Counted from the first letter of the stretch, positions 28,585 through 38,753 are shown. The stretch: DNA of 64,000 nt from Mucilaginibacter sp. MD40 (GCF_002288635.1 NZ_NRSW01000001.1:1893671-1957670), one strand, 5' to 3'. A program made the numbers and translations. The notes: generated by a model not told the origin, from the sequence alone.

Positions 28585-31518
28585 TTAATAACCAAATATT
28601 TGCTTCATATCCGGCTTGGTGAGATCGCCATATTTTTTAAGGTCTTCGTCAGATATCCGTTTGTCTGACGCTACAATACAGTAAGTGTAGGGTTTGCCTT
28701 TTAATTCGGTATCATGAAAAGCGTTCAGCTCTGTAAAACCTAATTTTCCGGCAGTTTCGAAAACCGTTTTACGGATATCATAAGTCAACCCTTTGCGTTC
28801 AGCGGCAAGGTAGGCGAATAAGATACCATCCTGTGTTATGCGTTCGGTTTCAATTGATTTAACAATGTTTTCACGCGCAGCCTTAAATGCCTCGCCCGAT
28901 TCCGGCATGTTATTTAAAAGTTCATTCATGGCAATAATGGCTTCGTTCATTTTGTCGGCCTGTGTACCCACGTAGCTGATAAAAATATCATTATCATCCT
29001 TTTTGCCTGCCTGGGCATAATTGGCATATGTTGAGTAGGCAAGTGCCTTGGATTCGCGAATGTTCTGGAAAACTATTGAGCTTATACCCCCGCCAAAGTA
29101 AGCGTTAAATAGCTCGGCGGTTGAAGTTTTAGCAGGCGTGTACATTTCCTCGTTACGTACCCATTGTATCTCGGCCTGTACCATATCAAAGTTGGCAAAC
29201 AGTACGGTATTTTTGGGTTGGTTTACGCGGGTAAACTGCTTTTTGGCGGGGTAGGCTACAAATGCTGATGGGGTTTTATGCAATTGTGCCAGGGTGCTGC
29301 CGGCCTGGGCTGCTGTTTGCGGGCCATAATATAAAATGGTATGCTTATAACTGGTAAGCCCATGCAGTATATTTACAAGCTCCTGTGCGGTTACCGCGTC
29401 TATCTCCTTATCTGTTAAAGTATAGTTAAAAGGGTTATCGGCACCGTACTGCGCATAGCTTACAAGGCCCTGCATAATAGCGCTTTTATTTAGCTTAAAG
29501 TTCTCCCTTGATTTTTTCATCCGGGCCTTTAAGCTGGCTAAAGCGGTTTCATTTGGTTGGCAATTGGCCAGTACATTTTCAACCAGTGTAACAGATGGTC
29601 CAACGTTTTCCTGCAACCCGCTGATGATCACGTGCGACAGATCAGTGCTGGTATTTACACTGAATGAGGTGGCCAGCTTATAAAAAGATTTGCTCACATC
29701 CTCAGCGCTCATTTTATCTGTACCCAAAAACTGCAGGTATTGTGCAGCCATTGGTAACAGTTTGTTATTCCAGCTTCCCATATCAAACCTGTAATAAAGG
29801 CGGAAGATGCTGTTATCTTTATTCTGAACAGCTAAAACATCAACATTGCCTGATTTAGCCCTTTGTATATCCCTATCAAAATCCAGCCAAACCGGTTTAA
29901 CAGAGTTTGCAGGCATAGCATTGATCATCTGTACGTAAGGCGATTGCTTACCGGCATTAACTTCAACCGGAGTAATAGGTGGTTTATCAACCTTAACCAC
30001 ATTCTTATCAGCCCCCTGGCGTTTGTAAACTACTACGTAGTTATTGCTGTGCAGATATTTATTGGCAAACGCCATAATATCAGCCTTGGTGATCTTTGAT
30101 AACTCGGCAATTGCAGCAACGTCGGTTCTCCAGTCGACACCAGATGTAAAGTCATCCATAAGGTTGCTGGCGCGCTGTACATAACTTTCATCCTGCTCAA
30201 TTTTGCTTTTTTTATAGTTATTGGCGATCGATGGAATCAGGTCGTCAGAAAAATCGCCTTTTTTCAGCTTATCTATTTCTGCCAGCATCAGGTCCTTAAC
30301 TTCATCTAATGTTTGGCCTTTGGCTGGTGTACCGCGCAGCGTGAGTACGCTGTAATCTTTTAAAATATCAGCAGATGCCGATCCACTTAGCAACTTTTGC
30401 TTTTTAGTAAGGTCGAGATCAATAAGGCCGGCTTTGCCATTGGCAAGTATACTGCCTACCAGGTTAAGTACGCGGGCATCGCGTGTGCTGGCACCCGGAA
30501 AACGGAAGCCAATGGTAAGGTTTTCGGGGTTGGGGCCGTAAACCTCACGCGTTACAGGGCTGGTTATAGGCGCTTCGGGTGCAAACTTGTACGGAGGTAC
30601 AGGTTTGTACTTCATATAAGCAAAATTTTTGGCCAATTTGCCTATCATCACATCGGGGTTGAAATCGCCCGACAGGATGATTCCCATGTTATTAGGCACA
30701 TAGTAATCGTAATAATATCTACGAATGGCCTTTAACGAAGGGTTCTTAAGGTGTTCAATAGTACCAATGGTAGTTTGCTTACCATAGTTGTTGTTAGGAA
30801 ACATGGCTGCAAATAATGCCTCCTGAACTTTGCGGGGGTCACTGTCGAGCCCGCGGTTCTTTTCCTCATATACAGCCTCCAGCTCCGTGTGGAAAATACG
30901 TAATACCGGCGCACGGAAACGCTCGGCCTGCATGGTCAGAAATTTATCTATAGACGAGCTCGGGATATCTTCTGTGTAAACAGTTTGTTCAAAAGAGGTA
31001 AAAGCGTTGCTGTTTTGGCCGCCCATACCCGTCATCATTTTATCATACTCGTTGGCAATGGCAAATTTTGCTGCTTCGCCTGATGTTTTATCTATTTGTT
31101 TATAGATCTCTTTACGCTTAGCCTCGTCTTTTGTAGAGTTGTATTGCTCGTAGAGGTCGTCTATTTTATTTAGCAAAGGTTTTTCTTTTGTCCAATCCAG
31201 GGTTCCGTATTTATCGGTACCCTTAAACATCATGTGTTCCAGGTAGTGGGCCAGGCCGGTATGGTCTGCAGGGTCGGTTTTGCTGCCTGCCTTTACCGCG
31301 ATGTATGCCTGTATACGCGGTTGCTTGGCCGTAGGGCTAAGGATTATTGTAAGGCCGTTCTTTAGGGTGTAGAAACGGGAGTGAGTAGGGTCGCCGGTTA
31401 CGTATTTGTAAGTATATCCGCCGGATGTGCCGGTTTTCCAAACGTAGGGGCTTTGCGCCTTTAACGTATTAGCCGAGAGGCCCGTTAAAAGCAGCATGAT
31501 TGAAAGTTTGATTTTCAT
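28585..31518 (-). CDS. M16 (insulinase/pitrilysin) family zinc peptidase
   Basis: 977 residues with a signal peptide ending near LKAQ (residue 22), so periplasmic or outer-membrane associated. The inverted zinc motif HxxEH is at residues 91-95 (HYLEH), with the third ligand Glu in the ELEAVYEEKNRG region about 75-80 residues on. The length accommodates two tandem M16 halves; the C-terminal half contains the SSIVFQNIRESKALAYS signature. It should degrade small peptides. It is monocistronic with its own terminator. Confidence 0.93.
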   Translation of the reverse strand: MKIKLSIMLLLTGLSANTLKAQSPYVWKTGTSGGYTYKYVTGDPTHSRFYTLKNGLTIILSPTAKQPRIQAYIAVKAGSKTDPADHTGLAHYLEHMMFKGTDKYGTLDWTKEKPLLNKIDDLYEQYNSTKDEAKRKEIYKQIDKTSGEAAKFAIANEYDKMMTGMGGQNSNAFTSFEQTVYTEDIPSSSIDKFLTMQAERFRAPVLRIFHTELEAVYEEKNRGLDSDPRKVQEALFAAMFPNNNYGKQTTIGTIEHLKNPSLKAIRRYYYDYYVPNNMGIILSGDFNPDVMIGKLAKNFAYMKYKPVPPYKFAPEAPITSPVTREVYGPNPENLTIGFRFPGASTRDARVLNLVGSILANGKAGLIDLDLTKKQKLLSGSASADILKDYSVLTLRGTPAKGQTLDEVKDLMLAEIDKLKKGDFSDDLIPSIANNYKKSKIEQDESYVQRASNLMDDFTSGVDWRTDVAAIAELSKITKADIMAFANKYLHSNNYVVVYKRQGADKNVVKVDKPPITPVEVNAGKQSPYVQMINAMPANSVKPVWLDFDRDIQRAKSGNVDVLAVQNKDNSIFRLYYRFDMGSWNNKLLPMAAQYLQFLGTDKMSAEDVSKSFYKLATSFSVNTSTDLSHVIISGLQENVGPSVTLVENVLANCQPNETALASLKARMKKSRENFKLNKSAIMQGLVSYAQYGADNPFNYTLTDKEIDAVTAQELVNILHGLTSYKHTILYYGPQTAAQAGSTLAQLHKTPSAFVAYPAKKQFTRVNQPKNTVLFANFDMVQAEIQWVRNEEMYTPAKTSTAELFNAYFGGGISSIVFQNIRESKALAYSTYANYAQAGKKDDNDIFISYVGTQADKMNEAIIAMNELLNNMPESGEAFKAARENIVKSIETERITQDGILFAYLAAERKGLTYDIRKTVFETAGKLGFTELNAFHDTELKGKPYTYCIVASDKRISDEDLKKYGDLTKPDMKQIFGY

Positions 31519-31610
31519 TTTAAAAGTTTAGGTAATAAATATAGCAAAGCAACGGCTCAAAATACAAGAGCTCGTCACCGTAGCCTATGTGTAATGAGAA
31601 AGTTACAATA

Positions 31611-31643
31611 AAAAAACAGCCCGTTATTAGCGGGCTGTTTTTT
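31611..31643 (-). terminator. terminator of the nucleotidyltransferase gene
   Basis: Symmetric stem AACAGCCCG / CGGGCTGTT with a 7-base loop, flanked by an A-run on the left and a T-run on the right, so it can work in both directions. It serves the minus-strand gene ending at 31658. Confidence 0.8.
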
Positions 31644-31657
31644 ATTGGCTTTAAAGC

Positions 31658-32560
31658 TTAATTCCAGAGGTTGGCAGGATAAGTGCCGTTCTCTACCAGC
31701 TCAGAGATGCTGGCCTGTACAATGGGCTTATCTTCTTTATAAGTTACGCCAAACCATTTATTGGCAGTTGGGATTACTTTAAAAGATGCTGTGCCATTTT
31801 TAATAAGTTCGTCGGCAACCAGCGGAATAAAGAACTCAGCTTTTGGATTGGTTTTGTTGGCTTCAACAAATTTCTTAAACAGGTCTTCGCTTTGTTTAAA
31901 AACGGCCGGTGTAAAGCCCCAGAAGTTCATGGATACGCGGGTATCATTGCTTAGCGGGTGTTCGCCGGTAGCATCTTTATAAGCTACGCTGCCATCTTCT
32001 TTAAAGTATACTTCAGTACGTTCGTTTACCTCGGTCATGTTGCCTTTTTCGTCAACAGCGCAAACTCCGCGTGATACGGTGCCGTAGTCTGACAAGGTTT
32101 TGTCTACCTGGTAACCCATCAGCGCGTAGCGGTCGTCGGCTACATCTGTTGTAAGAAATTGGGCCATTTTTTCGAAGGCCTCATAGCCATAAAAGTCGTC
32201 GGCGTTAATTACGCAAAAAGGCTCGTGTACCTGGTTGCGTGCAGCCAGTACGGCATGCGCGGTACCCCATGGTTTGGCACGTTCTATCTGCTCATTAATG
32301 CCGAAGGGCGTAAGGTCAAAGCTTTGGAAAACATAGTCTGTTTCGATACGTCCTTTCAATTTAGGCTCAAAAATGGCCTTAAATGAGTCAGCAAATTCCT
32401 CACGTATAATGAAGCTCACTTTACCGAAGCCGGCTTTAATAGCATCATATATAGAGTAATCAATAATGGTTTCGCCATTAGGGCCAAAGCCATCAACTTG
32501 TTTCATGCTGCCGTAACGGCTGGCCATCCCTGCGGCCAAAATTAATAATGTTGGTTTCAT
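31658..32560 (-). CDS. sugar-1-phosphate nucleotidyltransferase
   Basis: 300 residues. The N-terminal nucleotide-binding signature is LILAAGMASRYGSMKQVDGFGPNG, here in a variant form of the GxGTRxxPxTxxxPK motif. A VINADDFYGYEAF stretch near residue 118 supplies the metal-binding Asp. This is the GalU/RfbA superfamily, which makes NDP-sugars from NTP and sugar-1-phosphate. The sugar and nucleotide cannot be assigned, and no kinase or glycan genes adjoin it. Confidence 0.85.
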   Translation of the reverse strand: MKPTLLILAAGMASRYGSMKQVDGFGPNGETIIDYSIYDAIKAGFGKVSFIIREEFADSFKAIFEPKLKGRIETDYVFQSFDLTPFGINEQIERAKPWGTAHAVLAARNQVHEPFCVINADDFYGYEAFEKMAQFLTTDVADDRYALMGYQVDKTLSDYGTVSRGVCAVDEKGNMTEVNERTEVYFKEDGSVAYKDATGEHPLSNDTRVSMNFWGFTPAVFKQSEDLFKKFVEANKTNPKAEFFIPLVADELIKNGTASFKVIPTANKWFGVTYKEDKPIVQASISELVENGTYPANLWN

Positions 32561-32621
32561 GGTATAAGTAGGGTATAGGTAATGCGTTTACACAATGCCA
32601 ATTGCGTAAAAATGTTTTTAT

Positions 32622-33740
32622 TTATTTAATGTATCTGAAATCCTGTCCGTTCTGGATATTAAGTAATGATTCATAAATGAGGCGGATCACGTTGTCCACA
32701 TCATCTTTATGGATCATCTCTACCGTGGTATGCATATACCTTAACGGCAATGATATCAGTGCTGATGGTACGCCGTCATTAGAGTAGGCAAAAGCATCAG
32801 TATCGGTGCCGGTTGAGCGCGACGACGCCTGGCGCTGGAACGGTATACCGGCTTTTTCGGCTGATTCAATCAGCAGTTTGTTCAGGTTATTTTGCACAGC
32901 CGGCGCATATGAAATAACCGGGCCTCTACCACAAGCAAGGTCGCCCTGGGTGATCTTGTTGATCATAGGTGTGCCGGTATCATGCGTAACATCGGTAACA
33001 ATGGCTAGGTTTGGCTTAATGCGATGCGCTATCATCTCGGCGCCGCGAAGGCCGATTTCTTCCTGTACGGCATTTACGATGTACAAACCAAAAGGCAGCT
33101 TTACGTTATTTTCCTTTAACAGGCGGGCTACTTCGGCTATCATAAAACCACCTGCGCGGTTATCTAAAGCGCGACCAACATAGTAGCGATTGTTCAGCAC
33201 CATAAACTCATCTTCGTAGGTAATTACACAACCTACGTGTATGCCGAGGGCTTCAACCTCTTCTTTACTGGTGCAGCCGCAATCAAGGAAAATGTTTTTA
33301 AGCGTTGGAGCTTCTTCCTTTTCGCCACCCAGACGGGTGTGTATGGCGGGCCAGCCGAATACGGCCTTAACAATTCCTTTATCGGTATGGATATCCACCC
33401 TTTTTGATGGTGCTATCTGATGGTCAGAACCACCATTGCGGATCACGTAGATCAATCCATCATTGGTAATATAGTTCACAAACCATGATATTTCATCGGC
33501 ATGTGCTTCAATAACCACCTTATAATCCGCCTCTGGGTTAATAATACCTACTGCCGTACCATAGTTATCTACATAGTGGTCATCAATATATGGTTTAATG
33601 TAATCGAGCCATATTTCCTGGCCTTTCCACTCGAAACCGGTGGGAGACGGGTTGTTGATATATTTTTCAAAAAATGCTAAGGACGTTTCATTAACAACAG
33701 CAGGCTTTTGCTGCTCAACTTCGGTTTTCTTTTTCGCCAT
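32622..33740 (-). CDS. M42-family metallo-aminopeptidase
   Basis: 372 residues. Metal-site phrases of M42 peptidases are present: HADEISWFV, ALDNRAGGFMI, NAVQEEIGLRGAE, and TDVTHDTGTP, with a C-terminal H in PLRYMHTTVEMIH. M42 enzymes are cytoplasmic dimetal aminopeptidases acting on short peptides, often forming dodecamers. A Lys/Glu-rich N-terminal extension of about 15 residues precedes the domain. A perfect -7 box (TATATTTG) lies about 45 bases upstream. Confidence 0.93.
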   Translation of the reverse strand: MAKKKTEVEQQKPAVVNETSLAFFEKYINNPSPTGFEWKGQEIWLDYIKPYIDDHYVDNYGTAVGIINPEADYKVVIEAHADEISWFVNYITNDGLIYVIRNGGSDHQIAPSKRVDIHTDKGIVKAVFGWPAIHTRLGGEKEEAPTLKNIFLDCGCTSKEEVEALGIHVGCVITYEDEFMVLNNRYYVGRALDNRAGGFMIAEVARLLKENNVKLPFGLYIVNAVQEEIGLRGAEMIAHRIKPNLAIVTDVTHDTGTPMINKITQGDLACGRGPVISYAPAVQNNLNKLLIESAEKAGIPFQRQASSRSTGTDTDAFAYSNDGVPSALISLPLRYMHTTVEMIHKDDVDNVIRLIYESLLNIQNGQDFRYIK

Positions 33741-33784
33741 GTGCAGAAATTGTTGGTTACGCTATTGGGGAGATAGCTTCGGGG

Positions 33785-33792
33785 CAAATATA
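33785..33792 (-). promoter_or_regulatory. -7 element of the M42 peptidase gene
   Basis: TATATTTG on the minus strand followed by C, a perfect TAnnTTTG match, 44 bases upstream of the ATG at 33740. No clear -33 element was recognised. Confidence 0.4.
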
Positions 33793-33929
33793 GTAAAGCA
33801 AATGATAAGTTTATAAATGTAATTATGACGGTTATGAAGTTTATTTATTATTTAACATATACTTCATATTACAGCCGCACTTTTGCAGCGTTAATTTTAA
33901 GAAAATTAGTTAGTCAGTTTAGTATGTAA

Positions 33930-33962
33930 AAGGTCAGTTTGCGCAAGGCATGCTGACTTTTT
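33930..33962 (-). terminator. terminator of the acetyltransferase gene
   Basis: Stem GTCAG / CTGAC around a loop rich in GC, with an A-run before and TTTT after on the minus strand, a few bases beyond the stop at 33966. The stem is short, so confidence is moderate. Confidence 0.5.
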
Positions 33963-33965
33963 GTT

Positions 33966-34379
33966 TTAATCATCGAGGTATTTTTCCATTACTACATAAT
34001 CAATACCTTTTTTATGGAAGGTTTTGTTGGTTTCGGCAAAGCCGAGTTTGATATAAAAGCCAACAGCCGATGTGCGCGCATTACACCACAAGCGCTCACC
34101 GTTTTCTTGTTTCACAAAGCCGGTAAGGTAATGCAGTAACTGTGTGCCTATGCCTTTACCCTGGTAAGCAGCGTCAACCGCCAACTTTCGGAATTGCCAG
34201 TCGTTGAGATCCTTAAATAAGGATACAACCCCCACCAGCTTGTTATCTGTAAATGCACCGAAGTGGTAGCCGTGCTCATCCTCGGGCATTTCCATATTAA
34301 ATTTATACTCGTTAGGGTAGAGTATATCCCGGCGTAACTGCCAGGTGAGGTGCGGTGTGATTTGTTCGATGGAGAGCAT
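33966..34379 (-). CDS. GNAT-family N-acetyltransferase
   Basis: 137 residues, one complete GNAT domain. The acetyl-CoA-binding motif A is the phrase RKLAVDAAYQGKGIGTQLL (about residues 68-86), with Q/R-x-x-G-x-G pattern QGKGIG. The C-terminal strand contains GFYIKLGF. The substrate is unknown. It is preceded on the right by the hairpin-repeat region. Confidence 0.9.
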   Translation of the reverse strand: MLSIEQITPHLTWQLRRDILYPNEYKFNMEMPEDEHGYHFGAFTDNKLVGVVSLFKDLNDWQFRKLAVDAAYQGKGIGTQLLHYLTGFVKQENGERLWCNARTSAVGFYIKLGFAETNKTFHKKGIDYVVMEKYLDD

Positions 34380-34453
34380 GTACTAATAAAAGCAAAAACA
34401 TTTAATATTAAACACTACATGTTGAATTATGAAGGGCACATCATTGCTGCAGG

Positions 34454-34769
34454 CCGTCCCTTGAAAGGGATGGCCATGAATGAAGATGCGAGAGCGGAGC
34501 TATCATTGCCGTTGGCTTCAGCCAACGGATAATAGGCAAGCAAAAAGGCTTTAGCCTAAACAAAAGTTTTCGGCTAAAGCCTATTAGGAGTATTTCTTAA
34601 CCGTCCCTTGAAAGGGACGGCAATGAATGGAGGTGCGAGTTGGTATGCTATCATTGCCGTTGGCTTAAGCCAACGGATAATAAGCAAGCAAAAAAGCTTT
34701 AGCCTAAATAAAAGTTTTCGGCTAAAGCCTATTAGGAGTATTTCTTAACCGTCCCTTGAAAGGGTACGG
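34454..34769. repeat. tandem hairpin repeat array (about 148-bp units)
   Basis: Two full units and a third partial one, period 147-148 bases. Each unit has three hairpins in the order A, B, C. A: CCGTCCCTTGAAAGGGACGG (34454-34473 with one mismatch, 34601-34620, 34749-34769 with one extra base). B: CCGTTGGCTTCAGCCAACGG (34509-34528, and 34657-34676 as a perfect palindrome). C: stems AGGCTTTAGCC / GGCTAAAGCCT (34546-34582 and 34694-34729). Related A and B elements recur upstream of valS. No transposase gene lies nearby. The remaining bases of the gap 34380-34815 show no gene. Confidence 0.88.
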
Positions 34770-34815
34770 CAATGAGTTTCGCTAAAGCAATCTTTTAACT
34801 ATCTACTTAACTTCA

Positions 34816-36357
34816 TCAAAGCGGTATATTCCCGTGTTTTTTCCTTGGGTTGTTTACCACCTTATTTTCCAGCATTTTAAAAGCCTGAATAAGTTTGCTT
34901 CTGGTTTCTGATGGTACAATCACCTCGTCGATAAAGCCACGCTCGGCGGCGCGGTAAGGGTTGGCGAAAATGCCGGCATATTGTTCCTCCTTTTCGCGCC
35001 ATTTAGCTTCGGGGTCTTCGGCGGCGGTAATTTCCCTTTTAAAGATGATCTCTGCGGCGCCTTTGGCGCCCATTACCGCAATTTCAGCCGTAGGCCAGGC
35101 GTAGTTCATATCGGCGCCAATATGTTTGGAGTTCATTACGTCATACGCGCCGCCATAGGCTTTACGGGTAATTACGGTGATACGTGGTACCGTTGCCTCG
35201 CAGAAGGCGTAAAGCAGTTTGGCGCCATTGGTAATAATGGCGTTCCACTCCTGGTCGGTACCGGGCAAAAATCCCGGTACATCTTCAAACACCAGCAGCG
35301 GTATATTAAAGCTATCGCAAAAGCGTACAAAGCGTGCGCCTTTGGTTGATGAGTTTATATCCAATACGCCAGCCAAAAACATAGGCTGGTTGGCTACAAT
35401 GCCTATACTACGGCCGGCCAGGCGGGCAAAGCCCACTACAATGTTTTCCGCGAAATCTTTATGTACTTCAAGAAAGGTTCCCGCATCTATTACCTGTTCA
35501 ATTACCTCACGAATATCATAGGGTTGAGAGGCGTTATCCGGCATTATATCGTTCAAGGCTGGTCGGGTTTCATCGCCGCTTTCATAGGGTATGGCAGGCG
35601 CACGGTCCTCACAATTTTGGGGCATATAACTTAGCAAGCGCTTAATGTGGTTAATGGCCTCAATTTCGTTGGCACAGGCAAAATGCGTAACGCCGCTTTT
35701 GGTGGCATGTGTGCGTGCGCCGCCCAGTTCCTCGGACGTTACCTGCTCATGTGTTACGGTTTTAACCACGTTAGGGCCGGTAACAAACATGTATGAGGTA
35801 TTTTCTACCATCAGGATAAAATCGGTAATAGCGGGAGAATATACTGCGCCCCCGGCGCAAGGCCCCATAATGGCGGATAGCTGCGGAATAACGCCACTGG
35901 CAAGAGTGTTACGGTAAAATATATCCGCATAACCACCTAACGATACCACCCCTTCCTGGATACGCGCACCGCCTGAGTCGTTAAGGCCTATTACGGGTGC
36001 GCCATTCTGCATGGCCAGGTCCATTATCTTACAAATTTTTTCGGCGTGTGTTTCAGATAGCGACCCTCCAAAAACGGTAAAATCCTGCGAGAAAACATAT
36101 ACCAGCCTACCGTTGATATTACCGTAGCCCGTTACTACACCATCGCCCGGATATTTTTCTTTCTCCATGCCAAAATCGGTTGAGCGGTGTGAAACAAACA
36201 TGCCTATCTCCTGAAAAGAGCCATCATCTAAAAGAAAATGCAGCCGCTCACGGGCGGTTAGTTTGCCCTTTTTATGTTGCGCCTCTATACGCACCTCGCC
36301 GCCTCCGGCAAGGGCCTGCTCGCGTTTGTTTTGTAGAATATCCAGCTTTTTGTTCAC
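34816..36357 (-). CDS. acyl-CoA carboxylase carboxyltransferase (propionyl/methylmalonyl-CoA type, beta subunit)
   Basis: 513 residues. Crotonase-fold carboxyltransferase with N-half stretch [18 protein letters not shown] and oxyanion-hole Gly pairs ([23 protein letters not shown]), and C-half [17 protein letters not shown] and [14 protein letters not shown]. It transfers CO2 from biotin to propionyl-CoA (or another acyl-CoA); the biotin carboxylase subunit is not in this window. The start is GTG at 36357, since an in-frame stop lies shortly upstream and no ATG fits. Confidence 0.93.
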   Translation of the reverse strand: MNKKLDILQNKREQALAGGGEVRIEAQHKKGKLTARERLHFLLDDGSFQEIGMFVSHRSTDFGMEKEKYPGDGVVTGYGNINGRLVYVFSQDFTVFGGSLSETHAEKICKIMDLAMQNGAPVIGLNDSGGARIQEGVVSLGGYADIFYRNTLASGVIPQLSAIMGPCAGGAVYSPAITDFILMVENTSYMFVTGPNVVKTVTHEQVTSEELGGARTHATKSGVTHFACANEIEAINHIKRLLSYMPQNCEDRAPAIPYESGDETRPALNDIMPDNASQPYDIREVIEQVIDAGTFLEVHKDFAENIVVGFARLAGRSIGIVANQPMFLAGVLDINSSTKGARFVRFCDSFNIPLLVFEDVPGFLPGTDQEWNAIITNGAKLLYAFCEATVPRITVITRKAYGGAYDVMNSKHIGADMNYAWPTAEIAVMGAKGAAEIIFKREITAAEDPEAKWREKEEQYAGIFANPYRAAERGFIDEVIVPSETRSKLIQAFKMLENKVVNNPRKKHGNIPL

Positions 36358-36548
36358 GGTATATGAATTGGTAAAGTGCTAAAAATAGGGAATTATATAA
36401 TAACAACGGCTTTAACTGGTATTATACATTTTTTCTAATTTTTAGAAAATTCCTATAGGTAAGTTAAAAAATAAAAAATACAGAGCTTAAAGTTGTTTTT
36501 TTTATTTAAACGTCTTATTTTCAATGCTTAACCTTCAATCTTAATCGC

Positions 36549-37187
36549 ATGAAAAAAATTCTCATAGCCGCTATGCTATGTACAATTGCAAGTGTAGCGT
36601 TCTGCCAGCAACAACAGCAGCAACAACAAGGAAACCGTTCGGCAGATAATGATCGCGTAAGTAATGATACGCAATGGGATCCCTATCCTAAAAGCAGAAC
36701 TTCAGAATACAAAGCCACAGCCTTAAACACTAATTTTACTATACCGCTTATTCGTTTTAACTCCACCACAGGCGACCCCTCCATGAAAGGTAGTGTATCA
36801 TTATTTAATTCAATAGGGGCAGGGTTTGGCATTAACTGGGGCCGAATGGAAGTAACTACCGATAGTACGGGCCATGTAATAAATTCTAATATGTACAGCA
36901 CGTTCGGGCTTAACTTAGGCGTATTATTTGCCGCTAACACCAATAACGGAAACACACAAAATATTTTCGCGCCAACTTTATCAATTTCTATCTTAAACTT
37001 CCAGGTAGGATATGGTATGGAGCTCGGTACGGTTTCACCTAACCAAAAAAGAGGTTTTGTTACTATTGCCTATAATATACCTGTTTCTAAACTAATAAAA
37101 GGTGGGTTTTACATTCTACGACGTTCGAAACGGCCGGTTGATGATACTACGTCAGGACAAGGTTCTACCAGATTTTTGTCTAACTAA
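36549..37187 (+). CDS. hypothetical secreted protein with Gln-rich N-terminus
   Basis: 212 residues, not recognised. A signal peptide ends near SVAFCQ (residue 20) and runs into a Gln-rich stretch (8 Gln from CAG/CAA codons) and a GNRSADNDR linker. The remainder is beta-strand rich (TFGLNLGVLFAANT, PTLSISILNFQVGYGMEL), compatible with a small outer-membrane barrel or a secreted beta protein; the C-terminus is not aromatic (RFLSN). It is a single-gene unit with its own terminator. The AT-rich gap upstream (36358-36548) holds the promoter for this gene and probably for the divergent carboxyltransferase. Confidence 0.75.
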   Translation: MKKILIAAMLCTIASVAFCQQQQQQQQGNRSADNDRVSNDTQWDPYPKSRTSEYKATALNTNFTIPLIRFNSTTGDPSMKGSVSLFNSIGAGFGINWGRMEVTTDSTGHVINSNMYSTFGLNLGVLFAANTNNGNTQNIFAPTLSISILNFQVGYGMELGTVSPNQKRGFVTIAYNIPVSKLIKGGFYILRRSKRPVDDTTSGQGSTRFLSN

Positions 37188-37207
37188 ACTTTACGCTCAG
37201 TATAAAT

Positions 37208-37238
37208 AGCCCGTTTTAAAAAAGGAACGGGCTTTTTT
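37208..37238 (+). terminator. terminator after the Gln-rich protein gene
   Basis: Stem AGCCCGTT / AACGGGCT with a T-run (TTTTTT) directly after it, 20 bases beyond the stop. Confidence 0.8.
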
Positions 37239-37303
37239 ATTAATTTGTCTCCCACTTGCAAACAGGCTCATTGCAACACTGTTAAAAAGCAATACCTATT
37301 TTT

Positions 37304-38062
37304 ATGCTGAGGCAGCCAAAGGAAAAGCGTACACTGAAACATAACTTAATGCTGGCATCGTCAAGCGCGTTTGTTGCCGGCGCAACAGATGTTTGTGGGT
37401 TGCTTGCCTTTCTCGCTTTTACGTCAAACATTACGGGGCACGTGGCCAACCTGGCCAAAAATATCGTTAACCAGAATTATCATTCGATCATCCTGTTTAG
37501 TGTATGGCTAAGTATGTTCCTGGCCGGGGCATTTGTCACCAAGTTTATTGTTAAATCGTTACAGCACATTAGCTATTACAAAGCACATTCGGTACCTGTT
37601 ATACTGGAAATTGGGGTGCTTATCTTTGTAGCGGTGTATGGCAATCATTTTTATGACGAAACGCAGCAGGAAAGGGAAATCGTGATCAGCGCCATGATTT
37701 TCGCTATGGGGCTGCAAAATAGCCTGGTTTCCAATGTTTCCGGCGGGCTTATCAAATCAACCCACCTCACCGGCCTGTTTACGGACCTAGGCAGCGAACT
37801 GGCCGACTGGATGCACCCACGAACTACAGACCGGGCCGAAGTACGCAGGAAGATATACGTACGTGTAACCATATTGGCCTTTTTTATACTGGGTGGCTTT
37901 ATTGGAGGTTATTTTTTTGATGAATATGAGTTTAAAGTATTTTACTTTGTACCCGTTATATTACTCACAATTATTTATTACGATCTGTTGCCGCTAATAG
38001 CAAGAAAAATATACCAAATAGTTTACCCAACTAAAACTGACAATTCATCACTGAAAAATTAA
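37304..38062 (+). CDS. DUF1275 (YoaK-type) membrane protein
   Basis: 252 residues with about six hydrophobic segments. Family features: ASSSAFVAGATDVCGLLAFLAFTSNITGHVANL near residues 18-50 and, in the middle, MGLQNSLVSNVSGGLIKSTHLTGLFTDLG. DUF1275 proteins are inner-membrane proteins without an established function, possibly transporters. The carbonic anhydrase gene starts 5 bases after its stop, so the two probably form an operon. Confidence 0.85.
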   Translation: MLRQPKEKRTLKHNLMLASSSAFVAGATDVCGLLAFLAFTSNITGHVANLAKNIVNQNYHSIILFSVWLSMFLAGAFVTKFIVKSLQHISYYKAHSVPVILEIGVLIFVAVYGNHFYDETQQEREIVISAMIFAMGLQNSLVSNVSGGLIKSTHLTGLFTDLGSELADWMHPRTTDRAEVRRKIYVRVTILAFFILGGFIGGYFFDEYEFKVFYFVPVILLTIIYYDLLPLIARKIYQIVYPTKTDNSSLKN

Positions 38063-38067
38063 TAATT

Positions 38068-38730
38068 ATGTGCGCGAAATTAATTCTCGATACCAGCCAT
38101 ATTTCTTACGAGAGCCTTCTGGAAGGGAACAGGCAGTTTGTTGCCGATGCTTTAAAGGAAGACCCTGAGTTTTTTACCACCCTTGCCAACGGCCAAAAAC
38201 CCCCTATATTATGGATAGGCTGCGCCGATAGTCGTGTACCCGCCAACCAGATCACCCGTACCAATCCGGGAGAGATATTTGTACACCGTAATATCGCTAA
38301 CATGGTGATCCATACGGATATGAATATGCTGAGCGTGCTGGACTATGCCGTAAACGTACTGGAAGTAAAACACGTTATTGTAACCGGCCATTATGGTTGT
38401 GGTGGCGTATTGGCCAGCATGACCAATAAGCAATTTGGATTGATTGACAACTGGTTACGCCATATTAAAGACGTTTACCGTGTACATGCCGACGAGCTGA
38501 ACGCCATTGAAGATGAAGCCAAACGCGGCGACAGGCTGGTTGAACTCAATGTTATCGAGAACGTAAACAATTTGTGTAAAACGTCTATCGTACAAAACGC
38601 CTGGGCCAACGGCCGTAATTTAAGTGTGCATGGCTGGGTTTACAGCTTATCAACCGGTTTAATAACGGATATGAAGGTAAGCACTCACAATAACTCAAAA
38701 ATGGATGAGGTGTTTAAGTTTGAAAAGTAA
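38068..38730 (+). CDS. beta-class carbonic anhydrase
   Basis: 220 residues. Zinc ligands C52 (in GCADSRV), H108 and C111 (in GHYGCGG) are all present, with the D54-R56 dyad that completes the active site. It interconverts CO2 and bicarbonate in the cytoplasm, supplying bicarbonate to carboxylases. It lies 5 bases downstream of the DUF1275 gene and is followed by a terminator; the biotin-linked carboxyltransferase about 2 kb upstream is a plausible consumer, although this is only context. Confidence 0.96.
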   Translation: MCAKLILDTSHISYESLLEGNRQFVADALKEDPEFFTTLANGQKPPILWIGCADSRVPANQITRTNPGEIFVHRNIANMVIHTDMNMLSVLDYAVNVLEVKHVIVTGHYGCGGVLASMTNKQFGLIDNWLRHIKDVYRVHADELNAIEDEAKRGDRLVELNVIENVNNLCKTSIVQNAWANGRNLSVHGWVYSLSTGLITDMKVSTHNNSKMDEVFKFEK

Positions 38731-38753
38731 CGCCAAATATTGATCAAATAATT

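Noticed and set aside
34454..34769. CRISPR array
   Set aside because: The repeats are 148-bp units of palindromes with conserved interiors rather than short repeats with unique spacers, and no cas gene is present.
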